Assembly: GCA_036346275.1 (NCBI GenBank)
Contig: CM070711.1
Span: 49,477,435 to 49,541,434, forward strand
Source: Otatea glauca
Taxonomy: Eukaryota; Streptophyta; Magnoliopsida; Poales; Poaceae
DNA length: 64,000 bases
Direction of reading: 5' to 3'
Below, piece by piece: positions 1 to 11,600 of the stretch (positions are counted from its first letter, which is position 1; each line of letters opens with the position of its first letter). Both the position numbers and the translations under genes were made by a program. Below the pieces are notes generated by a model. That model saw only the letters and a program-made list of their open reading frames with translations, searched no databases and was not told the DNA's origin.

Positions 1-16
1 TATATATATATATATA
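1..16. repeat. (TA)n microsatellite at window edge
   Basis: The window opens with alternating TA. A second (TA)n tract lies near 590-607. Both are simple sequence. Confidence 0.9.
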
Positions 17-1390
17 CTTTGGTTGATGGTTAATAATATATTTTTCAAAGCGGTTTTTTTGCCCAAAAACCAATAAAGATTAAAGTAATAATCAAAGTAA
101 TAGTCGCCATGTGGATGATCTTTCTTTCTTTTTCTATGGGGAATCTGAATCTGTGTAACCAAATGTGCTTGGTACATATTTTTAAGGGTTTTGAAGAAAC
201 AAATCGTTGTAGCCATTTGCAAGGCACATGGCCAAATTATCCTAAATGTATGTCTCTATCTCCCTGCTCTGGTTCTCTCATGGGCAACTCTACATCACAC
301 TCTCACAAGCTATTTCTATGAGCAATCTTAAAATATTTGCTATGCTGCAAAGGATGGACGCTTCAATTCAAATGAGACATTTACCAAGAATGCCATCTAC
401 AAAGTTCTTACATCATAGATATCTTACAATACAACTGAAAGATGTTTTATTTGTATTCATGTTGGACGAGACTCAACATAAAATATTTGTTTATAATCTG
501 ATTTATTCACTAACTTGCCAAGATATGCTCCGCTTGACGTGTGTATGAAAGAAACTGTACTTTATTGTATAGCTTAGGATCCTTTCTATTTATATATATA
601 TATATATCACCTTTTTTAGGATTTCGTTGCAATGCATGGGTATCCTATTAGTTAGCTATAAAAACTAAGTCGCCAATGCACTATATTTAGAAAAAAAATT
701 GTGTATGCCACCGAGACTTGCCAAAAACTTCTCTGTATATCTAAAGATGTGGTTTGGTTTAATACGGTGGACCGCCAAAGCGTGTTGATTCCTTGTATTT
801 TTGCTCGGTGCCCAAGCTGTATGTTATGCAACATACATCTTCCTTTTCTCATTATTAATGCTCCTTCCACGTCATCTTTTAGTTAGTCTAGTTGGTACAC
901 TCCCACCATATCACTGTGTTTGTCCATGGTCTCAAGAGTTTTCGTTTCAAGATATTTTTTTATTGAGAGAATCAATAGTGTATTTATTGTAATATTTTCA
1001 CTCTCTACTAGTACTTAAATACTAATTTGGAAGAGGTCAAGTGACTGTAATATGTCATTTAATAAGGATATATATGTATGGTTATTTCTTATGAACCTTT
1101 TTTTATATTTAGTGTTTCATTAGTTTGTACATATAGTGTGCTGTGAACAAATATAGTAAAAAGGTAGAATGCTTCCCACATTGTTGCATTAGGATTGCCC
1201 TAACAACTCTGCCTTTCAAGCTACGTAGGCTGGAAAATAAACTGTGTGCATGACACAAACTAGATGCGTGGGCGCGACGCATGCCGCGCTAGTCGTAACG
1301 CACTCATGTATCAATAGAATAATTTTCGTGAACCCTGATGTATTTTCTATAATTTTCGTTTTTTTTGACAAAAAAAAAAGGATTTTGGAA
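17..1390. other. AT-rich stretch without recognised gene
   Basis: Only short reading frames (under about 100 codons) occur on either strand, and none resembles a known family. I see no paired inverted ends or target duplication. Most likely decayed transposon or intergenic DNA. Confidence 0.6.
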
Positions 1391-1812
1391 GGCCGCAGTC
1401 TTTTCACATAAAACAGCGAAATAAATAACTGCTAGACTTTCCGGAGGCGTTTTTGCAAAAAAAAAAAAGGGAATTTCTCGGGGCCTTTGCGCCCTTCTAG
1501 TTTTTTCAGTAGAGTTTTTTTGCAAAACAAAAATGAATTTCTGGGGCCTCTTTGTAAAAAAACTTGTTTTTAAGGCCTTTTCGCATGAAACAGCGAAATA
1601 AATAACTTCTAGATTTTTCGGAGGTGTTTTGCAAAAAAAAAAGGAATTTCCTGGAGCCTCTGTGAAATTCTAGTTTTTTCGGAGGTGTTTTTGCAAAAAA
1701 GGAATTTTCAGGGGCCTCTGCGTAAAAAAAACTATTTTTTCGAGGGCCTTTTAGCATAAAACGGCAAAAAAAACAATTTCTAAATCTTTGGGGGGCTTTT
1801 TCGCAAAAAACC
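1391..1812. repeat. Degenerate higher-order array of GGGCC(T)n-GCAAAAA units
   Basis: Short units of the type 'gaggtgtttttgcaaaaaag' followed by 'ggggcctctgcg' alternate with a segment containing 'aaacagcgaaataaataac'. That segment recurs near 1402, 1579 and (more diverged) 1752, which gives a higher-order period of about 175 bp. Pyrimidine and purine runs alternate, so several minus-strand frames stay open by chance. They are low-complexity and not genes. Confidence 0.7.
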
Positions 1813-2657
1813 AGCGCCAGGCGTGCGCGAGCGACGCATGTCTAGGCCACGCGTCGGCAAGAAAAATTCGCGCCCACGCGCACGGCCGGGGCTCGAACGC
1901 GGGCTGCGAGGCTGAGCGTGAGCGAACCCACTGCTACACCGCGCGTTCAGCTGTGAAAACAAACGGCGATAAGCTACATAAGCTGAAAAAGCGGCTGAGC
2001 CACGCAGGCGACGTGACTCAACACGGTGCACGCTGTACGAACGGCAGACCGCACGACGTGGCGCTCGGGCGCGAGGCCACGTCGCTCCAGAGATGACGCG
2101 GCGTGCGGAGGGAACCGGAAAATTTTGGGCTTTATATACGGTAGTATTCGTTGGCAACCACGCTAATACTACTCTAGCTATTTGATTTTTGATTCTTGAT
2201 GTTGAAGTTTCAAGGCGGACTTTTCCTGAAGTCGAGCTCGTATGCGGTGTGTCGAAATAGACCTAGCATAATTTAAACTCGTCCGGGACTTGGGCTGCTT
2301 TTGAAATTGAAACTGAAAAGTTCCTTCACTTCCTGTAACTACTAACTACTTTGATAAATTTCCGTCTGTGCTTTCATTTTTGTACATTTTGGAGGGCTAA
2401 TTTCAAAGTAATGAGCTGTGCATTATATTAAGTTATATGGGTCTTTAGTTTCGTATTTTTTTCTCTCTCTCTAAGATACCTCGATTTGTAGTTTATTTAG
2501 CAAGCGGTTGACCTGATTAACAAAAATACCGTCAGAAAAATACAATGAACCTTCCCTTGTATACAAGCAAAGCAGAAGAAGTTTCAGCCATAAGCCATGA
2601 AACTAAAACAGAAAAGCACATGCATGCGGATTCTCACACGCACAGGCGACCATGTGT
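1813..2657. other. GC-rich island then AT-rich spacer, no gene
   Basis: Positions about 1815-2100 are strongly GC-rich, with CG-rich words around a 'ggctcgaac' motif. From about 2120 the sequence is ordinary AT-rich spacer up to the CACTA end. No frame here resembles a protein family. Confidence 0.5.
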
Positions 2658-2689
2658 CACTACTACAGAAAGACTTATATTAGACGTCT

Positions 2690-2950
2690 TGTCATAGATG
2701 TTTTAAAAAACTATCTGTGATGAGGAACATCACTGACGGTTCTATAGTGTAACCGTCAGTGATATCATCATCGTAGACCGTACTCTTTATAAACCGTTAG
2801 TGATATACAACAATATCATATATGGCTTTAGTATAAAATCATCAGTGATGACTCCTGTAGCTATCATAGATAGTTTTAAACTAAAACCATTTGTGATATC
2901 TACAAATCACAGACGGTTTTAACTACAAACCATTTGAGATACGAACTGAG
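2690..2950. repeat. Left subterminal repeats of CACTA-1
   Basis: Several degenerate copies of 'accgtcagtgat'/'atcactgacggt' lie in alternating orientation directly inside the left terminal repeat. They match the motif at the other end and are presumed transposase-binding sites. Confidence 0.8.
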
Positions 2951-3025
2951 ACTATATAAATATACCGAGTTTTCTTGCGCAGACCTTAGAACCCAACACG
3001 TTTCGCCTCCCCCAAACCCTAGCCC

Positions 3026-3226
3026 ATGGCGTCCTCCTCCCTGATGACCTCTTCCTCGGTGACATCCTCCACCTCCTCCTCAGCGACCTCGTCCCCAGCA
3101 TCCTCCCCCTTCTCCTCGACGACCTCATCCCCAGCGACCTCCTCCTCGGCGACTTCCTCCTCGGTGACCTCCTCTCTGGTATCCTCCTTCTCCTCCCCTC
3201 GAACTATGCTCTATTTGATTCGGTGA
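3026..3226 (+). other. Ser/Thr low-complexity open frame in CACTA-1
   Basis: A 66-codon frame made almost wholly of S, T and P arises from an imperfect 'ctcctcggcgacctc' tandem repeat. It is preceded by TATA-like 'actatataaatata' near 2952 and a leader resembling a plant 5'UTR ('ccaaaccctagcccatggcg'). This looks like the first exon and promoter of a captured host gene, or a repeat artefact. The product, if any, is unknown. Confidence 0.3.
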
Positions 3227-3336
3227 TCCCCTGTGACCTTATCCTGTGATTTGTATGGATGATTTGGTGATCCCCTGTGACCTAGGACATGCATCATGCA
3301 AAGCGATACTTAAAGCACTCAGACACAATGAACTGT

Positions 3337-3703
3337 GATTTACATTTGCTAATTTTAGTAGTTAAACCCAACTTTGTTTAGAAGTGCATTGTTTCTCTTC
3401 CTACTTCTGATGATGATTCATAGTAAGTGGTGGTATCGACTGTAGAATCTTGGTTTGCATTCTTCTATTGTTTGGAGCGAAATGAATATTTAGGTTTTCG
3501 TGGGAATTTTTGGTGTGGTGCAACTGTTTAAAAGTTACAAAATTAACAAGACAAATCCAAATCCTATGGAAGTCTGAAGAGCTCTTGTAGCCTAAAAGTT
3601 GTGCTTAAATGTTGCACACCAAGTATACCTGGTTATGGAAATTATAGTTTGACAAACTATGATTCACATTTGCTAATTTTAGTAGTTAAACCCAACTTTG
3701 TTA
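3337..3703 (+). repeat. Direct repeat pair inside CACTA-1
   Basis: A stretch of about 43 bp around 'catttgctaattttagtag' occurs at 3337-3379 and again at 3661-3703 with few changes. It is a local duplication in the captured, intron-like region. Confidence 0.75.
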
Positions 3704-4083
3704 TCTTGATTTGCTAATTATGTCATTTGTCTTGGTTGTCCCTGAAACAACACCATGATGTAATTTTTGAATGAACTCATTGCATTTTCCTCAGTTTTCT
3801 CTGAGGAGAAATTAACTATGTGGAATCTTCATTGATCTCTAATTATATAGGAATGAGAGTATGCAGATATCATTGTGTAAAATTGTGTGAGGCTCATTGT
3901 TGTTCAGTTTGGCTGTGAAACTATACTATAGTGTACACCTTGTAAGTTTAGAATGGCTCATGATTTGCACTTTTATATTTTTCTTGTTTGTATAGGTTAC
4001 TCCTAAAAGTTATTCGATGATCAGTTCATTATTTTGATATGTGAGAATATCATTTTGTTTTTGATCTAAATTTGTTGACAAGA

Positions 4084-4567
4084 TTGAAATCTGATTTTGG
4101 TAAAATAGACGACATGGAAAAGCTGTTAGAAGCTAAACAAAAACTTGAGGTGGAGATCAAACAATTGAAGGGCAAGTTAGAGTTACTGAAAAGATTTATA
4201 AGATGAACAAGAACTGAAAGACATAGATGACAAATTGTAAGATATTGAATCACTTAACACGGCACTCATCAATAAGGACCGTAGGGCTAATGCAGAGATG
4301 AAAAAAAGCCAAAGCTGATCTTATAGAGGTAATATAAAGGTTTTAGTATTTAATTCAACGTGGTTACTAATAATATACCAAGACACCATTTTCACAACAA
4401 CATGATCACTTTTGTAGAGATTAAGAGATATGACTGGAGATCAATCGGTTATTGGTGTCAAACAAATCAGCACTGTACTGGAGTTGTGGAACTTCAGAGA
4501 GAACTGAAAAGCCTCTGTTGCGGAAGTTATGGCACATATAATGGGGCAGACATGAAAAAACTGTAAG
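4084..4567 (+). pseudogene. Captured fragment of an FDM/IDN2-like XH-domain gene
   Basis: The + strand near 4110-4195 reads as a coiled coil beginning DMEKLLEAKQKLEVEIKQLK. After a frame change it continues with words like IESLNTALINKDRRANAEMKK. A second segment (about 4424-4567) contains ELWNFREN, a stop, then KASVAEVMAHIM. From memory, this order (a coiled coil with EKLLxAKxxLExEIxQLxGKL, then LNxxLIxKERxSNxEL, then the XH motif ELWNFxEGRKAxxxEV) is that of FACTOR OF DNA METHYLATION / IDN2 proteins, which act in RNA-directed DNA methylation. A GT donor follows the first segment at 4329, so an exon boundary may be preserved. The copy has stops and a shortened XH region, so it cannot make a full protein. 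The identification is by motif recall only. Confidence 0.55.
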
Positions 4568-4737
4568 GTCTTCTTGTCTTGAATTATGAAATAATGTGGT
4601 TTCTCGATGTACGCTCGTTGATATTTGTGGTATCATATTTTGTTAATGTATTGTCACCTAAACTATGAAATATTTTCTTATCATATTTGTGGTAATGTTT
4701 TCTTGTCTTGATCTATGAAATAATGTTTTTTTCCCTA

Positions 4738-5468
4738 TCTCCCTTGATAGAACTTCCATAATTAATATCTATTGTTTGAAAATTTTCTCTTTATATATTT
4801 CTGCAATGACATTACAAGACACAACCAGTTATAGATTTTGCAATTGAATATCAAAACATGCTAGATGCATTGAGGTAACAACTTGTCTAATAAGGATGAT
4901 CTTAAAATATGAACATTTATAGTACTTTCATCACCTTTCTTATTCTAATGTTGATAGATCCCAAGGCAAAATCTAATTCCATCTACAATTCATCCTAAAA
5001 GTTGTCATGCTCTGATTTATCTTCCACTTCATCCTCATTTTCGAATGAGAATACTATATACAACCTATTTTCACTCTAGTCTTGTATAAGAATATGATAC
5101 TCTGGTCCTGTTCCTGCACAAAACCAGAGTGAAAATAGGTTGCCTATGGTATTCTCATTCGGGGATAATGATGAAGTGAAAGATAAATCAGAGCATGACA
5201 ACTTTCAGGGCGAACTGTGGATGGAATTAGATTTTGCCTTGGAATCCATCAACATTAGAGTAAGAAAGGGAATGAAAGTGCTATAAATGTTCATATTTTA
5301 GGACCATCCTTATCAGACAAGCTGTTACCTTCATGCATCTAGGATGTTTTGATATTCAATTGAAAATTTTATAACTGGTCGTGTCTTGTAAATATCGTTG
5401 TAGAAATATCTAAGGAGAATAAATTTTCGAACCACTAATACTAATCATGGAAGTTCTGCCAAGAGAAC
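4738..5468. repeat. Long inverted repeat (arms about 345 bp) inside CACTA-1
   Basis: The left arm (about 4738-5085) and right arm (about 5118-5468) are reverse complements over nearly their whole length with scattered mismatches and a spacer of about 30 bp. Matching landmarks are 'gaacttccat' and 'atggaagttc' at the outer ends and 'tcatgctctgatttatctt' and its complement in the middle. A transcript in either direction would fold into one long hairpin. The + strand of the right arm is open from about 5100 to 5284 and includes KSEHDNFQGELWMELDFAL, which may derive from a CLSY-type SNF2 protein. That assignment is weak. Confidence 0.88.
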
Positions 5469-5645
5469 CGTCTGTGATAAATACATATCACAGACAGTTC
5501 TAGTTGAAAACCGTCTGTGATAAACATATATCACAAACGGTTCGAAAACCATCTGTGATATGTGTCATATTATCAATGACACATGCTTACAGATGATTCA
5601 GAAAACCGTCTGTGTGATGTTTTCGAACCGTCTGTAATAGCCATC
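5465..5645. repeat. Right subterminal repeats of CACTA-1
   Basis: Dense copies of 'aaccgtctgtgataa' and its complement (five or more in 180 bp) sit immediately inside the right terminal repeat and match the left subterminal motif. Confidence 0.85.
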
Positions 5646-5799
5646 TCTGTAGTAGTGTGTTTGCGTTAACCCCGTGATTTCGCTACTCCTACATACAGTC
5701 ATCAGTGATGGTAGCATAGCAGCAGACCATTAATTTCACGGTTAAGCTGCTACTAGCATGTACAATAATAGAGACGACTAATATTTATATACTCTTCCA

Positions 5800-7450
5800 T
5801 ATCATCTAAAAACAAAATTAAAGACAACTTCTATAATAGATGATATTTTAAGATTGTCTTTATAAGATCTTAAATTTTTAATTATAGCATGAAAATGTAT
5901 TATTGTAGATAATAACTCATATAATGGTATTTTATATTATCTATATAGTCACCTTTTTTACAAAAAAAGCTATGTTCTCTCTCCTCATTCATTCTTCTCT
6001 GTATCAGTAAAAATCTTACATGGTAAAACATATATATGGTACCATTGTATCTACCTTAGATTTGCTACTTGATCTCATCTCAGCCCATGACGCTGCAGCA
6101 AAGATCCAACCAACGCCACTAAAAAATTTACCTGGCTAGTCAAAGATTAACTTGAAGGCCAAGACATATCCTCCCTCTATTATACTCCATAGAGTTCCAC
6201 GAAGGAGAGCACCCCCATGTGGCGCTTTGAGCCGGCTCGGTTAGCGGCTCGAGCCGAGCAAAAAAAATATTTACGCTTAGGTCCTTTTTCAGGGAAAAAA
6301 ATTACGTTTGGATCTTTTTTGGGAAAAAAATTAGGTCACTTTTTTCGAAAAAGAATATATATATTACGTTTAGGTCCTTTATGCATTTTTAGGCATTGCG
6401 CTCGGGTCCTTTTTCATGAAATCAAAATTATGTTTAGGTCCTTTTTGGGAAAAAAATGTTTAGGTCTTTTTTTTTTGAAAAAAAATGCATTGCATTTAGG
6501 TCCTTTTTTTTCATTTTTTGAGCATTACGTTTAAGCCTTTTTTTCGAAAAAGCAAAATTTTGTTTAGGTCATTTTCTGAAAAAAGAAAGTTTAGGTCTTT
6601 TTCCTATTTTCCCTTTTTCCCGGCGCGGACCTTTCGTTCCAGCGAAATCGTAGATTATATCCTTTCAACCGTTTCGTATGTTTTCTCGATTTGCTCGCGT
6701 AGGGAGCGACAATCGCACGTTTTCTCGATTTGCTCGTGTGGGGAGTGGCACGCCGCGCTCGATTGTCTAGTATATTACTATCAGGGATGTAGTAGAAACG
6801 TTTAACTTAAAGGCCAAGATTAGAGACAGAGTTTGATAGAGAGAAGGACAAACTACTCAACTTTCAATTTCAAGTGCGGATTGCATGCACGTACTTGCGC
6901 GTCGCGCGGACAAATTCGGTGGAAAAGTAACTTTCAGCTTTCAACTGTCACGCTTGGCGATGGAACACCTGTACTTGTCGTAGTCTTCTTCTTTTCTTTT
7001 TGTTTTTTTTCCTTCGGTCTCTTTTCGGGACGCCGTTTTCGGCCGGAACTTCACTGTGTCGGAAATTTGAACTAAACTTCCGACCTATGAACATAAATAG
7101 ATCGAGATTGTAGCTAAGCAAACAAGATCTAAGAAAATGAGAAGAAAGAACAGGTAGAATTAGTTGACACCACCGTGATAAGTTATAGTATTAGATTACA
7201 TATAATAGTGTAATGTTAACCATCTATAAGTTTCACCACGTAAGATTTTGTTGTTGACACGGAGAAGAGAGGAGAGAGTGTAGTTAGCTCTTCGTAAAGA
7301 GACGACGCAAGAATATAAATTTAGAGTATATAGATAGAACAAAATATCATTATATGAGTTATTATCTATAACAAATATTTTTTTATATCATAATTAAAAT
7401 ATTGTGGATTCCATAAAGATAAACTTAACGGACAAACTATTATTAAATTA
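5800..7450. mobile_element. Unclassified element with long diverged inverted ends
   Basis: About 5800-6060 and the reverse complement of about 7180-7450 align through several landmarks in the same order: 'tctttat', 'tttttaattat', then 'gataataactcatataatg', then 'ctatctatata', then 'ctctctcctc', then 'aaaatctta'. Identity is roughly 70% by eye. Inverted ends of about 260 bp around a 1.1 kb core fit an old MULE- or foldback-type element. The exact termini and the target duplication are not recoverable by eye. The core has no recognisable gene. Confidence 0.5.
6262..6622 (+). repeat. Array of TTTAGGTCC(T)n-(A)n units
   Basis: About ten units of the form 'acgtttaggtcctttttt' followed by a 'cgaaaaaa' run, spaced roughly 30-50 bp, sit in the core of the 5.8-7.45 kb element. 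The design resembles the array at 1391-1812 with a different consensus. Open frames across it are low-complexity. Confidence 0.75.
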
Positions 7451-7496
7451 TATTTGATTTAATTTTTAAATAACATGAAGAAAAATATATATATAT

Positions 7497-7550
7497 ACAC
7501 ACTATTCTTTGGTTGCGTGTAGAATAGTTATTCTACACTCTAGCCTAGTA
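7497..7550 (+). repeat. Left terminal inverted repeat of the MULE
   Basis: This segment pairs with the reverse complement of 21215-21273. It contains its own small palindrome, 'tagaatagttattcta'. Confidence 0.65.
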
Positions 7551-7808
7551 TGCGAATCGGGTTCAGCCGAACTCTGGTCCAAGCGATGCACTTTTCTGAG
7601 TTTTAGATATGCGCATGGGCCTTATGGGCTATGTTCTCTCTGACGTTTTAAAAGCCCATTTACGCCAGCGCAATGTACACTTACATGTTTCTTATGGTCA
7701 GAGTCTTCTAAAGTTGTCAAGGATAGTAAAATAGTGTTATGATGGTTGTAATTTGAAGCTATGTAGTGATAGTAATTGTAATAATTCAAGGCCGCAGTCT
7801 CATATAGT

Positions 7809-8445
7809 AGTTATGGATAGTATAAAAACAGTTATAATGATTGTAAATGGAAACTATGTAGTGATAGTAAATGGAAATATAACGCGTTGTAATATTTGAA
7901 ATATAAAATTTCCGTTATGCGTTGGGTTGTTTCCTCTGTTATGTCGATTCGTTTACGCTTTCTCTCTCCGCACTCATTTCTTCAAAGATATCAGCATCTA
8001 GGAGCCTTATTTAGCAGTTATGGATAGTAAAAAAGTGTTCTGATGGTAGTAAATAGAAGCTATGTATTGATAATAAATGGAAGTGTACGTCGTGGTAATA
8101 TTTGGAAATTTAAATCTTCCGTTCTGCGTTGGGTTGTTTCCTCGGTATTCGAGTTATGAAGATTCGTTTACGCTTTCTCTCTCAGCACTCATTTCTTCAA
8201 AGATCTCAACATCGAGGAGCCTTATCTAGTATTTATGGATAGTAAAATAATAGTATGATGATAGTAAATGGAATATATGTAGTGATAGGAAATGGAAGTG
8301 TACGTCGTGGTAATATTTGGAAATATAAATCTTCCGCTATGCGTAGGGTTGTTTCCTCGTTTTTCGAGTTATGTCAATTCGTTTACGCTTTCTCTCTCCG
8401 CACTCATTAGTTCAAAGAACTCAACATCGAGGAGTCAAATATATA
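7809..8445 (+). repeat. Three tandem copies of a ~210 bp promoter-proximal unit
   Basis: Each unit starts with 'ttatggatagta', passes through 'gtgatagtaaatggaa' and 'tgcgttgggttgtttcctc', and ends in 'tttctctctccgcactcatt' and 'caacatcgaggagcc'. Units begin near 7809, 8016 and 8229, with a partial copy before the first. They lie upstream of the ULP-like gene, so they may carry its promoter elements. Confidence 0.85.
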
Positions 8446-8699
8446 TTCTCCGCACTGAGTTGTTCATCTTCGTTCGATTCTTCTATCCATTCTCCTGCCC
8501 TACTCCAAGAGTTAACGGCGGTTATCCTTCTTTCTTGAGTCGAATCAACAAGACTTCTCAGGTTAGCAGTGTACAGGTCGTTTGGGGTATTACATTATAA
8601 TTTTGTATTTCCGTTTAAAGATGATTTTGGTGTAGTAAATTTTTCGGTGTTTGATAGTAATTTACTTAGATGATCAGTGCATGTTATTCTGCGTTGTAG

Positions 8700-11600
8700 A
8701 TGAGGACTTCGGGGAAAGTCCCCAGGAAGGTGAAAAAGATTACTATAGAGGATAGCCAGTCAGCATTGGAGATTCGTTTAGACGAAACTCAACCGATTGC
8801 TACTGTTTTCCCTTCAGAATTAAACGAAACTGCTTCGCCCGCTAATGAGTCTGGTAGGAAACGGATGCGTACTCAGAAGTCTGATGAAATAGACGACGAT
8901 GATTTCGAACTCCTTCCTGCTTCTAAGAAGACTATCCAGGTAATTTCGGTTGCGTGATATAGTATTTTCCTTTTTTTCATATAGTATTTTTTAGTAATCA
9001 TGCCACTATAGTATTTTCGTTTGCATCGTATAGTAATTTCTCATTGCATATTTCTTTCGAATAGTTGTTTGCACGTATTTTTTGGACAATTGTAGGTGTT
9101 GTTAAAGTATTTTTTAAGCTAATTATAGTATATAATTTATGGCTCTTTGGCAGGATAATGTCGTTAGGAAAAAATTACCCCCGACGTGCAGGTGTACGCC
9201 TGCTCTTGTTGTATCCACTATAGGCAACCATACAATCGATCAGGTTAACAAGGTTCGGAATCTTGGTTTCGGGGATCTATTGAGATTTAACCTTGAGGGT
9301 TTGGAGAGCTGAGATCTTTTGTATTTTTTGATGGAGAGGACAGATCCAGATGACATGGTAATTCATATTGGTGGTGGAAGGAGCCTGCCAATAACACCCC
9401 ATGCCGTCAAGTGTGTGCTAGGTATTCCATTCGGTGGAAGGGATGCTCCTCTTGTTACATTAGATGGAAGCAAAGCAGAACTTGCAAATCTGAAGCGTTT
9501 GCTCGGAGTTGCTAGTCGGTCTGAATTAACGACTAAGGTGGTGATGGCGAGGATCGGCACACAGGGTACCGATAGCTTGACAATTAGATGTTTCTTCTTT
9601 CTAGTTTTCAATAAGTTGCTATCCTCTAGGACGGCTAACCATATCACTGGCAAGGATGCTGTTTTGACAAAAGACATGGAAAATTTTGGTGGCATCGATT
9701 GGTGCAAGGCGGTCGTAGATGACTTAAGGGTTGCGGTATGCAACTGGCATAAGAAGCAGGAGACGAGTAAATCAATCAGCGGATGTGCTGTTTTTTTGCT
9801 GGTGAGTATTAGTTGTTTTCTTGTAGCAAATGTTTTTTGTTGCTTAAATTTAGTTATAACATTTCAAGTTGATAATAGTAATTATATCGTATCAGATTTA
9901 CTACTTGGACAACCTTAGGTGTGCTCACAGCATTGAAGCTGTGGAGACACCTCGCGCTTCTTTCTTCACGACGGGGCTTGTTGACAAGTTAGTTGCCGCT
10001 GACAGGACTGTAGACCGCCTAGGCAACGAAACATTCGGCAAGCTTAGTGTGAGTGCTCTGATATTTAAATTTGTTGTTTGTAAATTTATATTTCAGTAGA
10101 ACTAACTATTTAATGTATCTATTTCATTTTCAATTAAGGAGCATTCAGGGCACATGTTATTGTCTAGGTGTTGAATCTGATGAAAGAAGTTCGTATGTCC
10201 CAGAGTTACCTAGTTTGCTATCTTTGCCTGGTGACTCTCTCAATTCCATTAGCAATTCGAAGCGTGAGGCAGCAAAAGAAGCTCTAAAGAAATTTGATGA
10301 TGAATCATCTAGAGCGATCAAGCAGATTAATAAAGCTAAACAAAGTATCCAGATTGTGCAGGCAAAGGTTGTTTTTTCGTTCGGGTTATCATGGAAGAGT
10401 CTTCGAAAGAAAAGATGGCAGAGCATGAAAAGGATTGTTCTACTGTTGTGGATCACGGGCAGCAATCAGCAGAAGAACAATTTGTTAGCCCACCTTCTCC
10501 ACCTGTAAATGTGAATGATCAACGCAGCTCGTCTCTGCAGATAGCAAGCGAGACTCAGCCGCTACGGAGTGATGGTGTCATCTACGTTCCAGCTTTGGAT
10601 TATTTCCCTGCATCTCAAGGTGTGATAGACGATGCAAACGCATCAAGTTCAATTTTCAATTTTAATTTGCGCGTCATTACTTGCATGTAGTAATCTTTTT
10701 GCTTGAACGGTTGCTTAATTTTTTCAGACAGACGATGTTAATGCGGATGACACTTCTATTAAGACTAATAGTATTGTCGCCACTATTGATTAAGTTGGCA
10801 TTCCAGGGTCATACTACGATGTTCATGCGAAAAATACCACGTCTTCTAACCTACAGGTTTTCCCGTAGTATTTTTTTGTATAGATTTTTGAATGTTTTCT
10901 TATATATAGTTATTTTGAATTAATAATTACTATTTTCAGGAATAAAAAAAAATTGTGATAAGGATGATCAAGTAAATCTTCAACCTGGAACTGATGCAAA
11001 TCAGGTAATTGAATATCACATTTTAGTGTTATATATACTGATGTGTGATATTATCTATATACATCCATTTTTTTTGTCTTTTCGCCCTCTCAGGTACTTA
11101 GCGACGCTCCTCTGCGGCAGCTTGATGATTCCATTTTGCTCCCTGCATCCGCCCTATTTAGTGAATCTGAAGATGTGAATGAGGATGCAAATCAAGCAGG
11201 TACATTTTACATTTTTGCTAATGTTTTTTATTGTTCCATCTTGAAGTAATTGTTTTTTGTGAATGTTTGTACAATTGATGTAAACAGTTGTTGAGGGAGT
11301 GGATTATAATTCGGATAAGATTGATAGCATAATCACCGCGATTGAACAAGATGGCATTACAGGGGTTCATCCTGATATTGAGGTGAAGGACAATAATCCG
11401 CAGTTGCCCAGAACTTCTAACCCATAAAATTCTCCCGTAGCAAATATCGTGAGTAGATAGTAAATCTTACTAGTCTTGTTAGTAATTCTCGGTTTAAACT
11501 ATTCAGTTTTTGTAGATAGTGTTTTTAGTACTGTAATTTTCTGTTTGCAGCACCCACCAAACCAGACAGGAAACGATGTTGCACCGAAGTGCATATCTGA

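Larger units (their letters stand above)
2658..5657. mobile_element. Complete 3.0 kb non-autonomous CACTA (En/Spm) element
   Basis: The left end reads CACTACTACAGA and the right end is its reverse complement TCTGTAGTAGTG. The element is flanked on both sides by the 3 bp TGT (2655-2657 and 5658-5660), the target duplication length typical of CACTA elements. Both subterminal regions carry many copies of a motif like ACCGTCTGTGATA in both orientations, as expected for transposase-binding sites. No TNP2 or TNPA coding is present, so it would depend on another element. The interior holds a GC-rich leader-like segment, a fragment resembling an XH-domain gene and a long inverted repeat, so it looks like a gene-capturing CACTA. 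Confidence 0.92.

Noticed and set aside
1880..1935. tRNA-like 'ggctcgaac' word
   Set aside because: A B-box-like word alone. No cloverleaf or A box in a fitting place could be made.
3026..3226. Ser/Thr-rich protein in CACTA-1
   Set aside because: Kept only as a low-complexity feature. It is a short trinucleotide-type repeat without a conserved domain.
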